A DNA stretch of 11,036 nt, from positions 1 to 11,036 of the forward strand of contig JAILIO010000270.1 of NCBI GenBank assembly GCA_024695225.1, in the 5' to 3' direction. Source of the stretch: Lachnospiraceae bacterium (GTDB lineage: Bacteria > Bacillota > Clostridia > Lachnospirales > Lachnospiraceae). The translations under genes were made by a program, and so were the position numbers. The notes beneath the pieces are model-generated. The model searched no databases. It had not been told where the DNA came from and saw nothing but the letters and a program-made list of their open reading frames with translations. Positions 1 to 8,020 of this stretch are shown here, in pieces (within the stretch, counting starts at the first letter, position 1; each line of letters starts with the position of its first letter).

Positions 1-1
1 C

Positions 2-3000
2 ACTTCCGCCGGGGAGATCAGGAATCTGTTTCACTTCACAAACCTGGCCAGGACTGACTGGGAGGAGGCAAAGGAGATCTTTTATTCCGGCTCCCTGAAA
101 CGCATACTCACCGGAAATGATGACAGGTTCATGGCGGCCTACCGGGTGCTTTCAACAGGTGAGAAAACAGACGAAGGGCTCGACCAGTTCCTCATATACT
201 GCGGAAAAAAAAGCCCTGCTGTCTACAGCCCTGATCAGGATCTGTTCGTGGTGAACGATCCTCTGAACGACACCAGGAGAAGCGTCCGCATAATGAGGGA
301 CGGGTGGGGCTATGCCAACCTGACTTTCAATACAGATTCGGGTTTTATAAGACTTGAGAAAAAAACAGTAACAGAAAACGATTTTCTGGGCAATGAATTC
401 GACCTTGGTTTCTTTGTGGAAAGCGACAGTCTCCACGGGGGACTTAATATAGCGGAGATCACGTGCACATACGGTCATGTGGTCAAAAAGATCCATGTAA
501 ATGTTTATTCAGGGGCGGTGGACCGGGCTTCTTCATCACTTCGAAGGAAGATAGAATCCTTGAGACTGTCCATATCTGATTTCTATATCAATTACAGGCT
601 TGGCAGGATCAGTTCAAAGACCTGGGCCATAGAAAATGACAGGATAGCGGATGAATTTATCGCGATATCCAGAGACGATCCGGAACCCCGGCTGCTGAAG
701 GCTTATGTACTTCTTGTGGAAAAGAGAAAAGAGGAAGCCTCCTGGGTGCTTAAACAGGCCGGACCGCTTGTGGATGCGGACAGACGGCTCTTCCTGTCCG
801 CCATTCATCTGAGCATGTCTGCCTCCGCTTCGGAGAATCCTGCAAATGAGGAAGTTCTGGAAGAAAAACTGAAGGATCTGTATGCCATGGATCCTTCTGA
901 CTGGAGGACCGGACTGGTCCTCATACAGCGGTCGTTTGAACTCATAGGATCACCGGAAAAGCGGTTTTTATTTATGCGGGAAATGTATGACAGGGGCTGC
1001 AGATCGCCGCTGTTATATTGTGAGGCATATCTGACCATAAAGGCAGCTCCCGCTGTTTTGAATGAGCTTGGGGATTTTGAACTCCACGTGATCTCATTTA
1101 TCCAGAAGAGATCGCTTATGGACAGGGATTATAAGAGACTGCTGGTGGATTTTGTGCGCAGGTACAAGGAATACAAGCCCTACAGTCTTAAATTGCTGAA
1201 AAAATGTTATCAGGACGATCCCGATGATGAGACCCTTTATCTCATCTGTACCCAGCTTATGAAGGGGAAGATCACGGATGGTGATTCCTTCAAATGGTAT
1301 GAAACCGGGGTCCGGCAGGATATCAGGATCACCGGGCTTTTCGATCACTATATGAGGTCCCTGGACCTGACTGCAAAAGTGGATATACCTGAAAATGTGA
1401 TCACTTATTATTCCTATGAGTGTACTTTGCCGGATGAAATAACCGCTTTCCTGTACAGATATGTATGTTCACACGGAAGCGACCACCCTGAGCTCTATGC
1501 CAGATACAGGCTCAGAGCCAGGGAATTTGCCATTGGCAAGATCGAAGAGAAGATCATATCCAGGGATCTGGCTTGGCTTTATTCAAATGTGGTGGATGTG
1601 AATGAACTGAATGAATTCCAGGCCACCTGTTTTGCATCGCTTTTGTTTTCGGAGATCGTGACCACTGAAAACTCCGATATGAAGAGGGTCTGTTCCGCCA
1701 CGACCTTTGCTGAGATAATGAGTACCGGAGAGTTTTCAGGGGACACTGCCTATATAAGCATTTATATGCCAAATTCCTGTCTCGCCCTTGAGGATGACCT
1801 GGGCAGGAGATGGGTTGCAGATGTGAGTTTTCAAAGGGAAAAGCTTATGGATCCGGGCAGCGTGGCCACAACTTTTCTGGAGAAGATCACGGATGACAAG
1901 ATGCTGGATCTGTATCTTGCCGAAGGCGGTCAGGAATATACGAACATAAGGCGAAAGAACTACAGAAGATATATGAGGATCGCCGGTGACAGCGATTTTT
2001 CGCTGCGCCTGAGACGCGATATAACCCACAGGCTTATCAGATATCTTGACAGCCGCGGAGACAGTGAAGTGCTGGAGCCTTTCCTCACAACCATCATTCC
2101 GGAGATGGTGCCCGAGCAGGAAGTTGCGGGTGTCATTTCCATTATGATCAAGCGCAGGATGTACAATAAAGCGCTGGAGTGGATAAGGGAATTCGGCTGT
2201 TCCAATTTCTCCGGGGAGGATCTTCTGGCCCTTTCAAGAGCAGTGATCCTGGGAAATATAAACACTGTCCCTGAGAGCGAACTGCTGTACATAATGCTTG
2301 AAGCGCTGAGGCTGGGACACTTTGACCAGCTGACCGTGGGCGAACTCATGATCAAATTCAAGGGCACATTGAGGATGCTTTCCGATATATGGAAGGCAGC
2401 GTTGTCCCTTGGGATGGAAAGGACAGTCATGGATGAGAGGATCATCAATCAGACTCTTTGCACGGGAGCTTATCTTGCGGATTTCTGGGAGATATGCAAG
2501 GATTATATAAGTCTTGGAAGCGTGGATGAGGACCTGGTCACCGCGGTGGTCATGCAGGAGAGTTACGAATACTTCACAAAGGGAAATAAATGTGACCGGT
2601 TCCTGTTCTCCATGACTACCTGGCTGCTTTCCAGGAAAAGGACGCTTCACAGGGTGTGCGGGCTTGCCTATGTACAGTATTTTTCTGAGCATCCCGGTGA
2701 GATCACTTCAGATGTAAATGAAACCCTTGTGGATTTTCTGAAACAGCAGGACAGCGAAGGCACGGTTCTGGACTGTTACAGGGAGTTTACGGAACTGGAT
2801 CCTGTAATGCTTCCCTTCAGGGACAGGACTGTTATTTCTTACAGGACTGCTCCCGGCAGGAAAGTCATGATACATTATGTTTTTGAAAATGAGGGAAGCA
2901 CCAGCCCTGAAGAGTACAGGACCGAAGAGATGTATGAGGAATTCGAGGGTTATTATGTGAAGATGTTCATACTGTTCTTTGGGGAGAAGATACAGTATTA

Positions 3001-3205
3001 TATAACAGAGTCGGGAAATGAAGACGTCCTGACCATGAACGGGACCGTCACAAGCCTGGATCCCGTGGATGAAAACGGAAGCAGATATGAGCTTCTGGAC
3101 AATATCTGTACCGGAGTCTCCCTTCATGATTACGAAGGAGCCGGAGAGAAACTGGATGAGTACTTGAAGAGTTCCTTTGTGGCAGACAGATTATTTGGAA
3201 CATAA
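2..3205 (+). CDS. DUF5717-like large protein, 5' partial
   Basis: Function unknown. The frame is open to the left edge: 43 codons precede the first ATG (131) and read as normal protein running into it (residues GNDDRFMAAYRVL), so the true start lies outside the window and 1067 residues are visible. Counting from the ATG at 131, residues about 30-127 look like a beta-sandwich domain (GWGYANLTF, FLGNEF, LHGGLNIAEI). From about 131 to 880 the protein is almost entirely helical, in the style of TPR/HEAT-like repeats. A C-terminal beta-rich domain (nt 2800-3205) carries the motifs YVKMFILFFGEKIQYYI and LHDYEGA. I recognise the C-terminal motifs and overall layout as the DUF5717 family of Lachnospiraceae; this is from memory, not a search. 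No signal peptide or membrane helix is visible in the part present. The stop lies 2 bp before the next gene, so the two are probably translationally coupled. Confidence 0.85.
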   Translation, partial: TSAGEIRNLFHFTNLARTDWEEAKEIFYSGSLKRILTGNDDRFMAAYRVLSTGEKTDEGLDQFLIYCGKKSPAVYSPDQDLFVVNDPLNDTRRSVRIMRDGWGYANLTFNTDSGFIRLEKKTVTENDFLGNEFDLGFFVESDSLHGGLNIAEITCTYGHVVKKIHVNVYSGAVDRASSSLRRKIESLRLSISDFYINYRLGRISSKTWAIENDRIADEFIAISRDDPEPRLLKAYVLLVEKRKEEASWVLKQAGPLVDADRRLFLSAIHLSMSASASENPANEEVLEEKLKDLYAMDPSDWRTGLVLIQRSFELIGSPEKRFLFMREMYDRGCRSPLLYCEAYLTIKAAPAVLNELGDFELHVISFIQKRSLMDRDYKRLLVDFVRRYKEYKPYSLKLLKKCYQDDPDDETLYLICTQLMKGKITDGDSFKWYETGVRQDIRITGLFDHYMRSLDLTAKVDIPENVITYYSYECTLPDEITAFLYRYVCSHGSDHPELYARYRLRAREFAIGKIEEKIISRDLAWLYSNVVDVNELNEFQATCFASLLFSEIVTTENSDMKRVCSATTFAEIMSTGEFSGDTAYISIYMPNSCLALEDDLGRRWVADVSFQREKLMDPGSVATTFLEKITDDKMLDLYLAEGGQEYTNIRRKNYRRYMRIAGDSDFSLRLRRDITHRLIRYLDSRGDSEVLEPFLTTIIPEMVPEQEVAGVISIMIKRRMYNKALEWIREFGCSNFSGEDLLALSRAVILGNINTVPESELLYIMLEALRLGHFDQLTVGELMIKFKGTLRMLSDIWKAALSLGMERTVMDERIINQTLCTGAYLADFWEICKDYISLGSVDEDLVTAVVMQESYEYFTKGNKCDRFLFSMTTWLLSRKRTLHRVCGLAYVQYFSEHPGEITSDVNETLVDFLKQQDSEGTVLDCYREFTELDPVMLPFRDRTVISYRTAPGRKVMIHYVFENEGSTSPEEYRTEEMYEEFEGYYVKMFILFFGEKIQYYITESGNEDVLTMNGTVTSLDPVDENGSRYELLDNICTGVSLHDYEGAGEKLDEYLKSSFVADRLFGT

Positions 3206-3207
3206 AT

Positions 3208-4467
3208 ATGCAGTTTGGAAACCGTGAAAAAAAGAATGTATGTGTGGGATACGATCTGGGAGATGATACTTCGCAGATCAGTTTCTACATGGACGGCATG
3301 AATGAACCGGGAACTGCCAGTACCATAACTGATTCGGAGATATATGAGATCCCGACTGTTCTGGCAAAACGTGACGGAGTAAACCAGTGGTATTACGGAA
3401 ATGAAGCCGTGAAACTGTCCGCGGAACCCGGATATACCCCTGTGGATTCCCTTCTTTCAAAAGCCTGCTCGGGAGATATAGTGGAGGTGGACGGAAGGGA
3501 ATATTCGGCCCTGTCTTTGCTCACTCTGTTTATCAAAAGGTCTCTTTCGGTGCTGGCATTTTTTTGCGCTTACGACGATATAACGGATCTGATGATCACA
3601 ACAGCATCTCTCACAGGTGATCATGTGGCTGTGTTCAGGGAAGCTGCGGAAGGTCTCGGACTATCAAGGGCTGTGGTTCGATATGAAGACCATTCTGAAA
3701 GCTTTTACCATTATGTGATCAACAGGGGCGTTGATTTCAAAAAGGGCGCTGTACAGACTTTCTCCCTCTCCGGAGGAGGACTTGACATATGCTGCCTCAG
3801 TTCTTCAGCAAACACCAGCCCCATTGTGGTCATGTCTGATGAAGACAGATATGAAGGGGTCTTTCCGGGAGACGGTCTGGATGCAGCTTTTCTGGACTGC
3901 CTCGAAAAAGGAGCTCTAAGAGAGAACGTGAGACATGTCTATCTCACAGGAAGTGCTTTTTCAAAATCGGGTGTGAACAATTCTTTGAGATTTATACTTG
4001 ACGGCAGAAAGGCCTACGAAGGAAGCAATCTGTTCAGCAAAGGGGCGGTGTATTCCGTGCTGGACAGGAGAAAAAACGACCTCTCCGGAAGTGATATAAT
4101 CTTCCTGGGGAAGGACAAACTGAGAGCAAATGCGGGTATCAGAGCTATGCTTAAGGGCGAAGAAGTGTACTATCCTCTGATGGATGCCGGTGTCAACTGG
4201 TATGAGGCGGAGACTCGTGTCACATTTATCCTTACAGAGGACAGTTCCATTCCGCTGGTAATAACTCCGATTGACGGTTCTAAGCCTCATGTGGAACTTT
4301 TACCCCTTAAAAATATTCCTGACAGGCCTCAGGGTACCTTCAGGCTGGACATGTCTCTCAGGATGACTGATGTTTATACCATAGAAGTGAATGTGACGGA
4401 CGCAGGATTTGGCCAGTTGTATCCCGAGAGCGGCCTTTCCTGGAATTTTACAGTGGATACAAGGTAA
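3208..4467 (+). CDS. DUF5716-like Hsp70/actin-fold protein
   Basis: Function unknown; 419 aa. The N-terminus resembles the phosphate-1 loop of Hsp70/actin ATPases (residues 13-22, VGYDLGDDTS). A phosphate-2-like segment lies at 185-193 (FSLSGGGLD) and an adenosine-like motif at 244-251 (VYLTGSAF). In DnaK the phosphate-2 motif is DLGGGTFD; here its first Asp is Ser186 and its Thr is Gly191, so ATP hydrolysis may be weak or absent. Residues about 330-419 are predicted beta-strands, in the place of an Hsp70 substrate-binding beta-domain, but no helical lid is evident. The segments SQISFY, YEIPTVL and VNQWYYGNEAVKL fit the DUF5716 family as I remember it. The ATG is 2 bp after the upstream stop and has only a weak GGA as ribosome binding site, suggesting translational coupling. 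An ordinary DnaK is excluded by length and motifs. It may be a pseudo-chaperone or nucleotide-sensing scaffold. Confidence 0.85.
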   Translation: MQFGNREKKNVCVGYDLGDDTSQISFYMDGMNEPGTASTITDSEIYEIPTVLAKRDGVNQWYYGNEAVKLSAEPGYTPVDSLLSKACSGDIVEVDGREYSALSLLTLFIKRSLSVLAFFCAYDDITDLMITTASLTGDHVAVFREAAEGLGLSRAVVRYEDHSESFYHYVINRGVDFKKGAVQTFSLSGGGLDICCLSSSANTSPIVVMSDEDRYEGVFPGDGLDAAFLDCLEKGALRENVRHVYLTGSAFSKSGVNNSLRFILDGRKAYEGSNLFSKGAVYSVLDRRKNDLSGSDIIFLGKDKLRANAGIRAMLKGEEVYYPLMDAGVNWYEAETRVTFILTEDSSIPLVITPIDGSKPHVELLPLKNIPDRPQGTFRLDMSLRMTDVYTIEVNVTDAGFGQLYPESGLSWNFTVDTR

Positions 4468-4473
4468 CGGAAG

Positions 4474-5322
4474 ATGGGTGTGATCCATTTATCCGCAGGT
4501 AAAACCGCGGAAAGACCATATTTCTACGAAAAAATGCAGGTGAATGTCTTCACTCTTGAGGAGCTTTGTTTCTGCATTTGTTCTTCTGCCCGGTTTCTGG
4601 ATAAAAACTTTCCGGACAGGGAACTGATCGAGTGGATAGAAAACGATATTGAACTCCCGGAACTGTGTGAGGCTCTAAGCCTGTATGACGGAAGGGGAAA
4701 CAGGAAGGATACCGCCACCTGCGCCAGGATCATACTGGATTTTGCGGGGCTTCAGTCGAGAGAAGAGATCGGAGATATCGTGGCTTCCATATCTGAAAGC
4801 CTGAGCCTGAGCCTTGAAAAGAAAAAACTGTCCGCTGCAGACCATATCTTCAGACACGGCAGGTATCATATCGCCCGCAGGCTTTATGATATGCTCTACG
4901 AGTCACTTCCGGAGGAAGATCTGGAGAACAGGGCGCTTTGCCTTTCAGGAGCGGGAAAGTGTTACGGCATGTTTTTCTTTTATAAGGAGGCCGCAGATTG
5001 TTTCCTGAAAGCCTATAACCTTACGAAAGACAAGGAAGATCTGATCCGTTATCTTTCCGCCATGCGTTTGTACCTGCCTGACGAAAGATATCTGGATCTT
5101 CTCACGGAACATCCTGACTATTATGAGTATTCCATAGAAAGCGAGAAGAGGATAAGGAATGCTTCTCAGGATTACGAGACATCAGAAGACCATAAAAGGC
5201 TTGAGAAGATCATGGCGCTCAGCTCTTTTCACAGTGAAGATGGGGATGATCGTCAAAAAAAGCTGGAAGAAGAGGTATTGTCACTGAAAAAAGATTATAG
5301 AGAAAAAAGCGTATGGGAATAA
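4474..5322 (+). CDS. small TPR-like helical protein of the DUF5716/5717 module
   Basis: Not a characterised gene; 282 aa, no signal peptide or membrane segment. Residues about 20-110 form a helical N-terminal domain opening with MQVNVFTLEELCFCI, which I associate with hypothetical proteins next to DUF5716/DUF5717 genes in Lachnospiraceae. Residues about 121-186 fit two TPR-like helical hairpins (AADHIFRHGRYHIARRLYDM, then ALCLSGAGKCYGMFFFYKEA), a fold normally used for protein-protein contacts. Residues 256-278 are charged and likely coiled coil. It begins 6 bp after the upstream gene and its last 10 bp overlap the next one, so it belongs to the same operon. The start is uncertain: ATG 4474 sits directly against GGAAG (4469-4473), whereas GTG 4480 lies 6 nt from it and would remove only two residues. 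An adaptor role between the actin-fold protein and the membrane protein is inference. Confidence 0.82.
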   Translation: MGVIHLSAGKTAERPYFYEKMQVNVFTLEELCFCICSSARFLDKNFPDRELIEWIENDIELPELCEALSLYDGRGNRKDTATCARIILDFAGLQSREEIGDIVASISESLSLSLEKKKLSAADHIFRHGRYHIARRLYDMLYESLPEEDLENRALCLSGAGKCYGMFFFYKEAADCFLKAYNLTKDKEDLIRYLSAMRLYLPDERYLDLLTEHPDYYEYSIESEKRIRNASQDYETSEDHKRLEKIMALSSFHSEDGDDRQKKLEEEVLSLKKDYREKSVWE

Positions 5323-6527
5323 TACGTGATATCCTCAAAAAATGGCGTCGTCCTTTTGATCTGGATGACGACCAGGACGATCCCGACAATGAGAATGTAT
5401 ACAGAGAATACACCGGGATCGTAAGAGAGAGAAAACATATCAATATGCACGACCGCGCCCAGAGAGAGACCTATGTCAGGGGATGTCTGGATCAGATTTC
5501 TTATGCGGCCAGAGAGATAGATTCACTTAACGGTGAATACAATATGGTCACGGCGTATCTAAAGGATATTGAGATAATAGATTCCCTTGCGTCGGAAGAC
5601 AGAGCCCTTCTTTCACAGGCAGCGGAAAAGGTTGCCGCAAGCCAGGACGCCAGGGAAAGATATGACGCCCGGAAGGTCAAGATGGATGAAACCGAATACC
5701 GCATGGCTGAAAGGCTTTCCCTGACAGCGGATGAGGGGATCGAAAAACTTAAGGATGCTGAAGATTACCAGGACAAGATAGACTCGGATCTGAAAAAACT
5801 GTCCGGTGAACGCAGGGCCATGAAGTACCGCAAAAACGAACTGAATGCGGTCATAACCGACACAAAGAGCATGACTGTCATGTGTGTGGTGACCCTGTCC
5901 ATAATAATCACCCTGCTTTTGATCCTGCAGTTTGTGTTCAAAATGGATACGGGTTGGGGATATGTGATAGCAGGGGGTGTTGCGGCTGTGCTGATCGCGA
6001 CTCTCTTTGTTCATCATCAGGATGCGGTTTCCGATATGAAAGTGCTGAACTCGGAGATGAACAGGCTGGTGGTGGTGACAAACAAGGTAAAGATCAGATA
6101 TGTTAACAATGTAAATCTTCTGGAGTATCTGAGGCTTAAATACGGAGCAGAGAGTTCAAAGGAACTGGAAAGGCTAATGGACCGGTATGAAGCGGAGAGA
6201 AGCGCAAGGGAAGAATGGTACAGGAATTCCAGCGCCCTCGATGAAGGGGAAAAGGAACTGATGACCCTTTTGAGACAATATGGGCTGAGAGACCCGGTCA
6301 TTTGGCTAAAACAGAGCAATGCCCTTATGGATGAGAGGGAAATGGTGGAGATCAGGCACAATCTGATCAAGAGGAGACAGACTCTGAGAGAAAGGGTATC
6401 ATATAACAGGGATGTGATCGCAGGGAAAGCGAGAGAGGAGATAAAAGGGATAGTCAGACAGTATCCCCAGTATTCAGATTCGGTGACTGCGATAGTCGAT
6501 TCATATGTTCCGGAAAAGGCAGGGTGA
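5313..6527 (+). CDS. coiled-coil protein with two-helix membrane hairpin
   Basis: Function unknown; 404 aa. The N-terminus is basic and amphipathic (MGIIRDILKKWRRPF), followed by an acidic stretch (residues 17-27). Residues about 48-183 are long charged helices of coiled-coil type. Two hydrophobic helices follow, at about 187-209 and 216-233, split by a short turn (KMDTGWG). A second charged helical region fills 236-375. With so short a turn, both coiled-coil arms should lie on the same side of the membrane, probably the cytoplasm; there is no signal peptide. It resembles membrane-anchored scaffold proteins in general form, but I recognise no named domain. The ATG overlaps the end of the upstream gene by 10 bp in another frame and has only a purine-rich AGAAAAAAG before it, so it probably depends on translational coupling. 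Its TGA stop lies inside the purF ribosome binding site. Confidence 0.82.
   Translation: MGIIRDILKKWRRPFDLDDDQDDPDNENVYREYTGIVRERKHINMHDRAQRETYVRGCLDQISYAAREIDSLNGEYNMVTAYLKDIEIIDSLASEDRALLSQAAEKVAASQDARERYDARKVKMDETEYRMAERLSLTADEGIEKLKDAEDYQDKIDSDLKKLSGERRAMKYRKNELNAVITDTKSMTVMCVVTLSIIITLLLILQFVFKMDTGWGYVIAGGVAAVLIATLFVHHQDAVSDMKVLNSEMNRLVVVTNKVKIRYVNNVNLLEYLRLKYGAESSKELERLMDRYEAERSAREEWYRNSSALDEGEKELMTLLRQYGLRDPVIWLKQSNALMDEREMVEIRHNLIKRRQTLRERVSYNRDVIAGKAREEIKGIVRQYPQYSDSVTAIVDSYVPEKAG
6521..6527 (+). promoter_or_regulatory. purF ribosome binding site
   Basis: AGGGTGA lies 6 nt before the ATG at 6534 and supports that start over the in-frame ATG at 6543. It contains the TGA stop of the preceding gene, so ribosomes finishing that gene stop on the purF initiation region. 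No promoter is obvious in the last 100 bases of the upstream gene. Confidence 0.55.
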
Positions 6528-6533
6528 CGTGAT

Positions 6534-7967
6534 ATGACTGAAATGGATATTTTCAATGACAAGCCGGGAGAAGAATGCGGTGTTATGGGGATATATGATT
6601 TCTCCGGAAACGATGTCGCCTCCTCTATATATTACGGACTGTATTCTCTTCAGCACAGAGGACAGGAGAGCTGTGGTATAGCTGTCAGCAGCACGGAAGG
6701 GGAATGCGCCGTCAGAAGTCATAAAGACATGGGACTTTTGAGTGAGGCGGTCAGTTCCGAAGATCTGGAGAAACTTACGGGCAATATCGGAGTGGGACAT
6801 GTGAGATATTCCACAGCCGGACAGTCTACCAGGGAGAACGCCCAGCCTCTGGTGCTGAATTACATAAAGGGAACCCTGGCCCTGGGCCATAACGGCAATC
6901 TGGTAAATGCCCCTGAGCTCAGGAGGAAACTTGCGGAAACAGGAGCAATATTTCAGACCACCATCGACTCGGAGGTCATAGCATATCTGATAGCCAGATC
7001 CCGTTTGAAGACGCCTTCTGCGGAGGAGGCTGTGAAGGCAGCTGTTCAGCAGATAGAAGGGGCTTATTCCCTGGTGGTAATGTCCCCCAGAAAACTTATT
7101 GGAGTCAGGGACCCCAGAGGATTCAGGCCGCTGTGCCTTGGCAGACGCGGGGATGCGTGGATACTGTCCTCGGAGTCCTGCGCATTTGCCACCATAGGCG
7201 CTGAATTTGTCAGAGATATAGAACCCGGTGAGATCGTCACAATCTCAAAGGAAGAGGGGGTCAGATCCGATAAGAGCCTGTGCATCGATAACAGCAGACA
7301 GGGAAGATGTGTTTTTGAATATATTTATTTTTCAAGGCCTGACAGTTATATAGACGGAATGAGCGTTTACAGTTCGCGGATCATGGCCGGAAGATATCTG
7401 GCGAAGGACTCGCCTGTATCGGCGGATCTGGTTGCCGGAGTTCCGGAATCCGGGAACTGCGCAGCTTACGGTTTTGCATTGGAATCCGGCATACCTTACG
7501 GTCAGGCTTTCTTTAAAAACTCATATGTGGGAAGGACTTTCATAAAACCCGGCCAGAAGATGCGGGAAAACAGCGTACAGGTGAAGCTTTCCGCATTGAA
7601 AGAGGCGGTAAACGGAAAACGAGTGGTCATCATTGACGATTCGATCGTTAGGGGGACCACAAGTGACAGGATAGTGAGGATGCTCAGGGAGGCTGGCGCC
7701 ACTGAAGTCCATATGAGAGTGAGTTCTCCGCCATTCCTCTGGCCCTGTTATTTCGGGACAGATGTCCCTGCAAGGGAACAGCTTTTGGCCTACAACAGGG
7801 ATACTGAGGAGATACGGAAGGTGATCGGCGCGGATTCCCTTTCCTATCTGTCCATCGACAGACTGGATGCCATAGCAGGCGGTAAGGGGATATGCAAGGG
7901 ATGCTTTACGGGCAGATATCCTGTGGATCCGCCCAGTGAGGATATCCGCGGGGAGTACATAAAATAA
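6534..7967 (+). CDS. purF: amidophosphoribosyltransferase (PurF)
   Basis: Catalyses the first committed step of de novo purine synthesis in the cytoplasm: PRPP plus glutamine gives 5-phosphoribosylamine, glutamate and pyrophosphate. The 477 aa match the family's normal length. The N-terminal Ntn-hydrolase glutaminase domain has nucleophile Cys15 (GEECGVMGIYD), so the first 14 residues should be a propeptide removed by self-cleavage, as in Bacillus subtilis. Other glutamine-site elements are RYST (91-94), HNGNL (119-123) and IDSE (144-147). The phosphoribosyltransferase domain carries the PRPP loop VVIIDDSIVRGTT (364-376). Cys259, Cys405, Cys454 and Cys457 align with the four 4Fe-4S ligands of the B. 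subtilis enzyme (contexts GRCVFEYIYFSRPDS, PCYFGTD, CKGCFTG), so this is the oxygen-sensitive iron-sulfur type. It starts 6 bp after the coiled-coil gene and is followed 53 bp later by purB. Feedback inhibition by AMP/GMP is known for the family. Confidence 0.98.
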   Translation: MTEMDIFNDKPGEECGVMGIYDFSGNDVASSIYYGLYSLQHRGQESCGIAVSSTEGECAVRSHKDMGLLSEAVSSEDLEKLTGNIGVGHVRYSTAGQSTRENAQPLVLNYIKGTLALGHNGNLVNAPELRRKLAETGAIFQTTIDSEVIAYLIARSRLKTPSAEEAVKAAVQQIEGAYSLVVMSPRKLIGVRDPRGFRPLCLGRRGDAWILSSESCAFATIGAEFVRDIEPGEIVTISKEEGVRSDKSLCIDNSRQGRCVFEYIYFSRPDSYIDGMSVYSSRIMAGRYLAKDSPVSADLVAGVPESGNCAAYGFALESGIPYGQAFFKNSYVGRTFIKPGQKMRENSVQVKLSALKEAVNGKRVVIIDDSIVRGTTSDRIVRMLREAGATEVHMRVSSPPFLWPCYFGTDVPAREQLLAYNRDTEEIRKVIGADSLSYLSIDRLDAIAGGKGICKGCFTGRYPVDPPSEDIRGEYIK

Positions 7968-8007
7968 TACATTATGTTTTTGTCAGATGACATGACTTTT
8001 TGGGGAC

Positions 8008-8015
8008 AAAGGAGG
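8008..8015 (+). promoter_or_regulatory. purB ribosome binding site
   Basis: AAAGGAGG is a near-perfect Shine-Dalgarno sequence. It is followed by two adjacent in-frame ATGs, at 8018 (2 nt away) and 8021 (5 nt away). Spacing favours 8021. The in-frame TTG at 8000 lies upstream of this site and would place the site inside the coding region, so it is rejected as a start. The 53-bp purF-purB gap also holds a short inverted repeat, TTTGTC (7979-7984) and GACAAA (8005-8010), whose right arm touches this site. Confidence 0.85.
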
Positions 8016-8020
8016 AAATG

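Noticed and set aside
131..133. ATG at 131 as the start of the first gene
   Set aside because: The frame stays open to the left edge with protein-like sequence directly continuous with what follows, and no ribosome binding site precedes this ATG.
1960..2448. 162-codon open frame on the - strand
   Set aside because: Low-complexity Ser-rich antisense of the helical-repeat gene, as expected from AGG/GAA-rich coding sequence.
6017..6562. 181-codon open frame on the - strand
   Set aside because: The product is a Ser/Leu/Ile-rich shadow of the charged coiled-coil gene, with no recognisable motif.
7940..8000. Internal promoter or riboswitch upstream of purB
   Set aside because: Some AT-rich -10-like hexamers exist (TACATT at 7968), but no matching -35 at proper spacing, and 53 bp is too short for a purine riboswitch.
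8000..8020. TTG at 8000 as the purB start
   Set aside because: It would translate through the excellent AAAGGAGG site; the paired ATGs at 8018/8021 fit the ribosome binding site, and the protein then begins MPTNQYISPLSERY as expected for the family.
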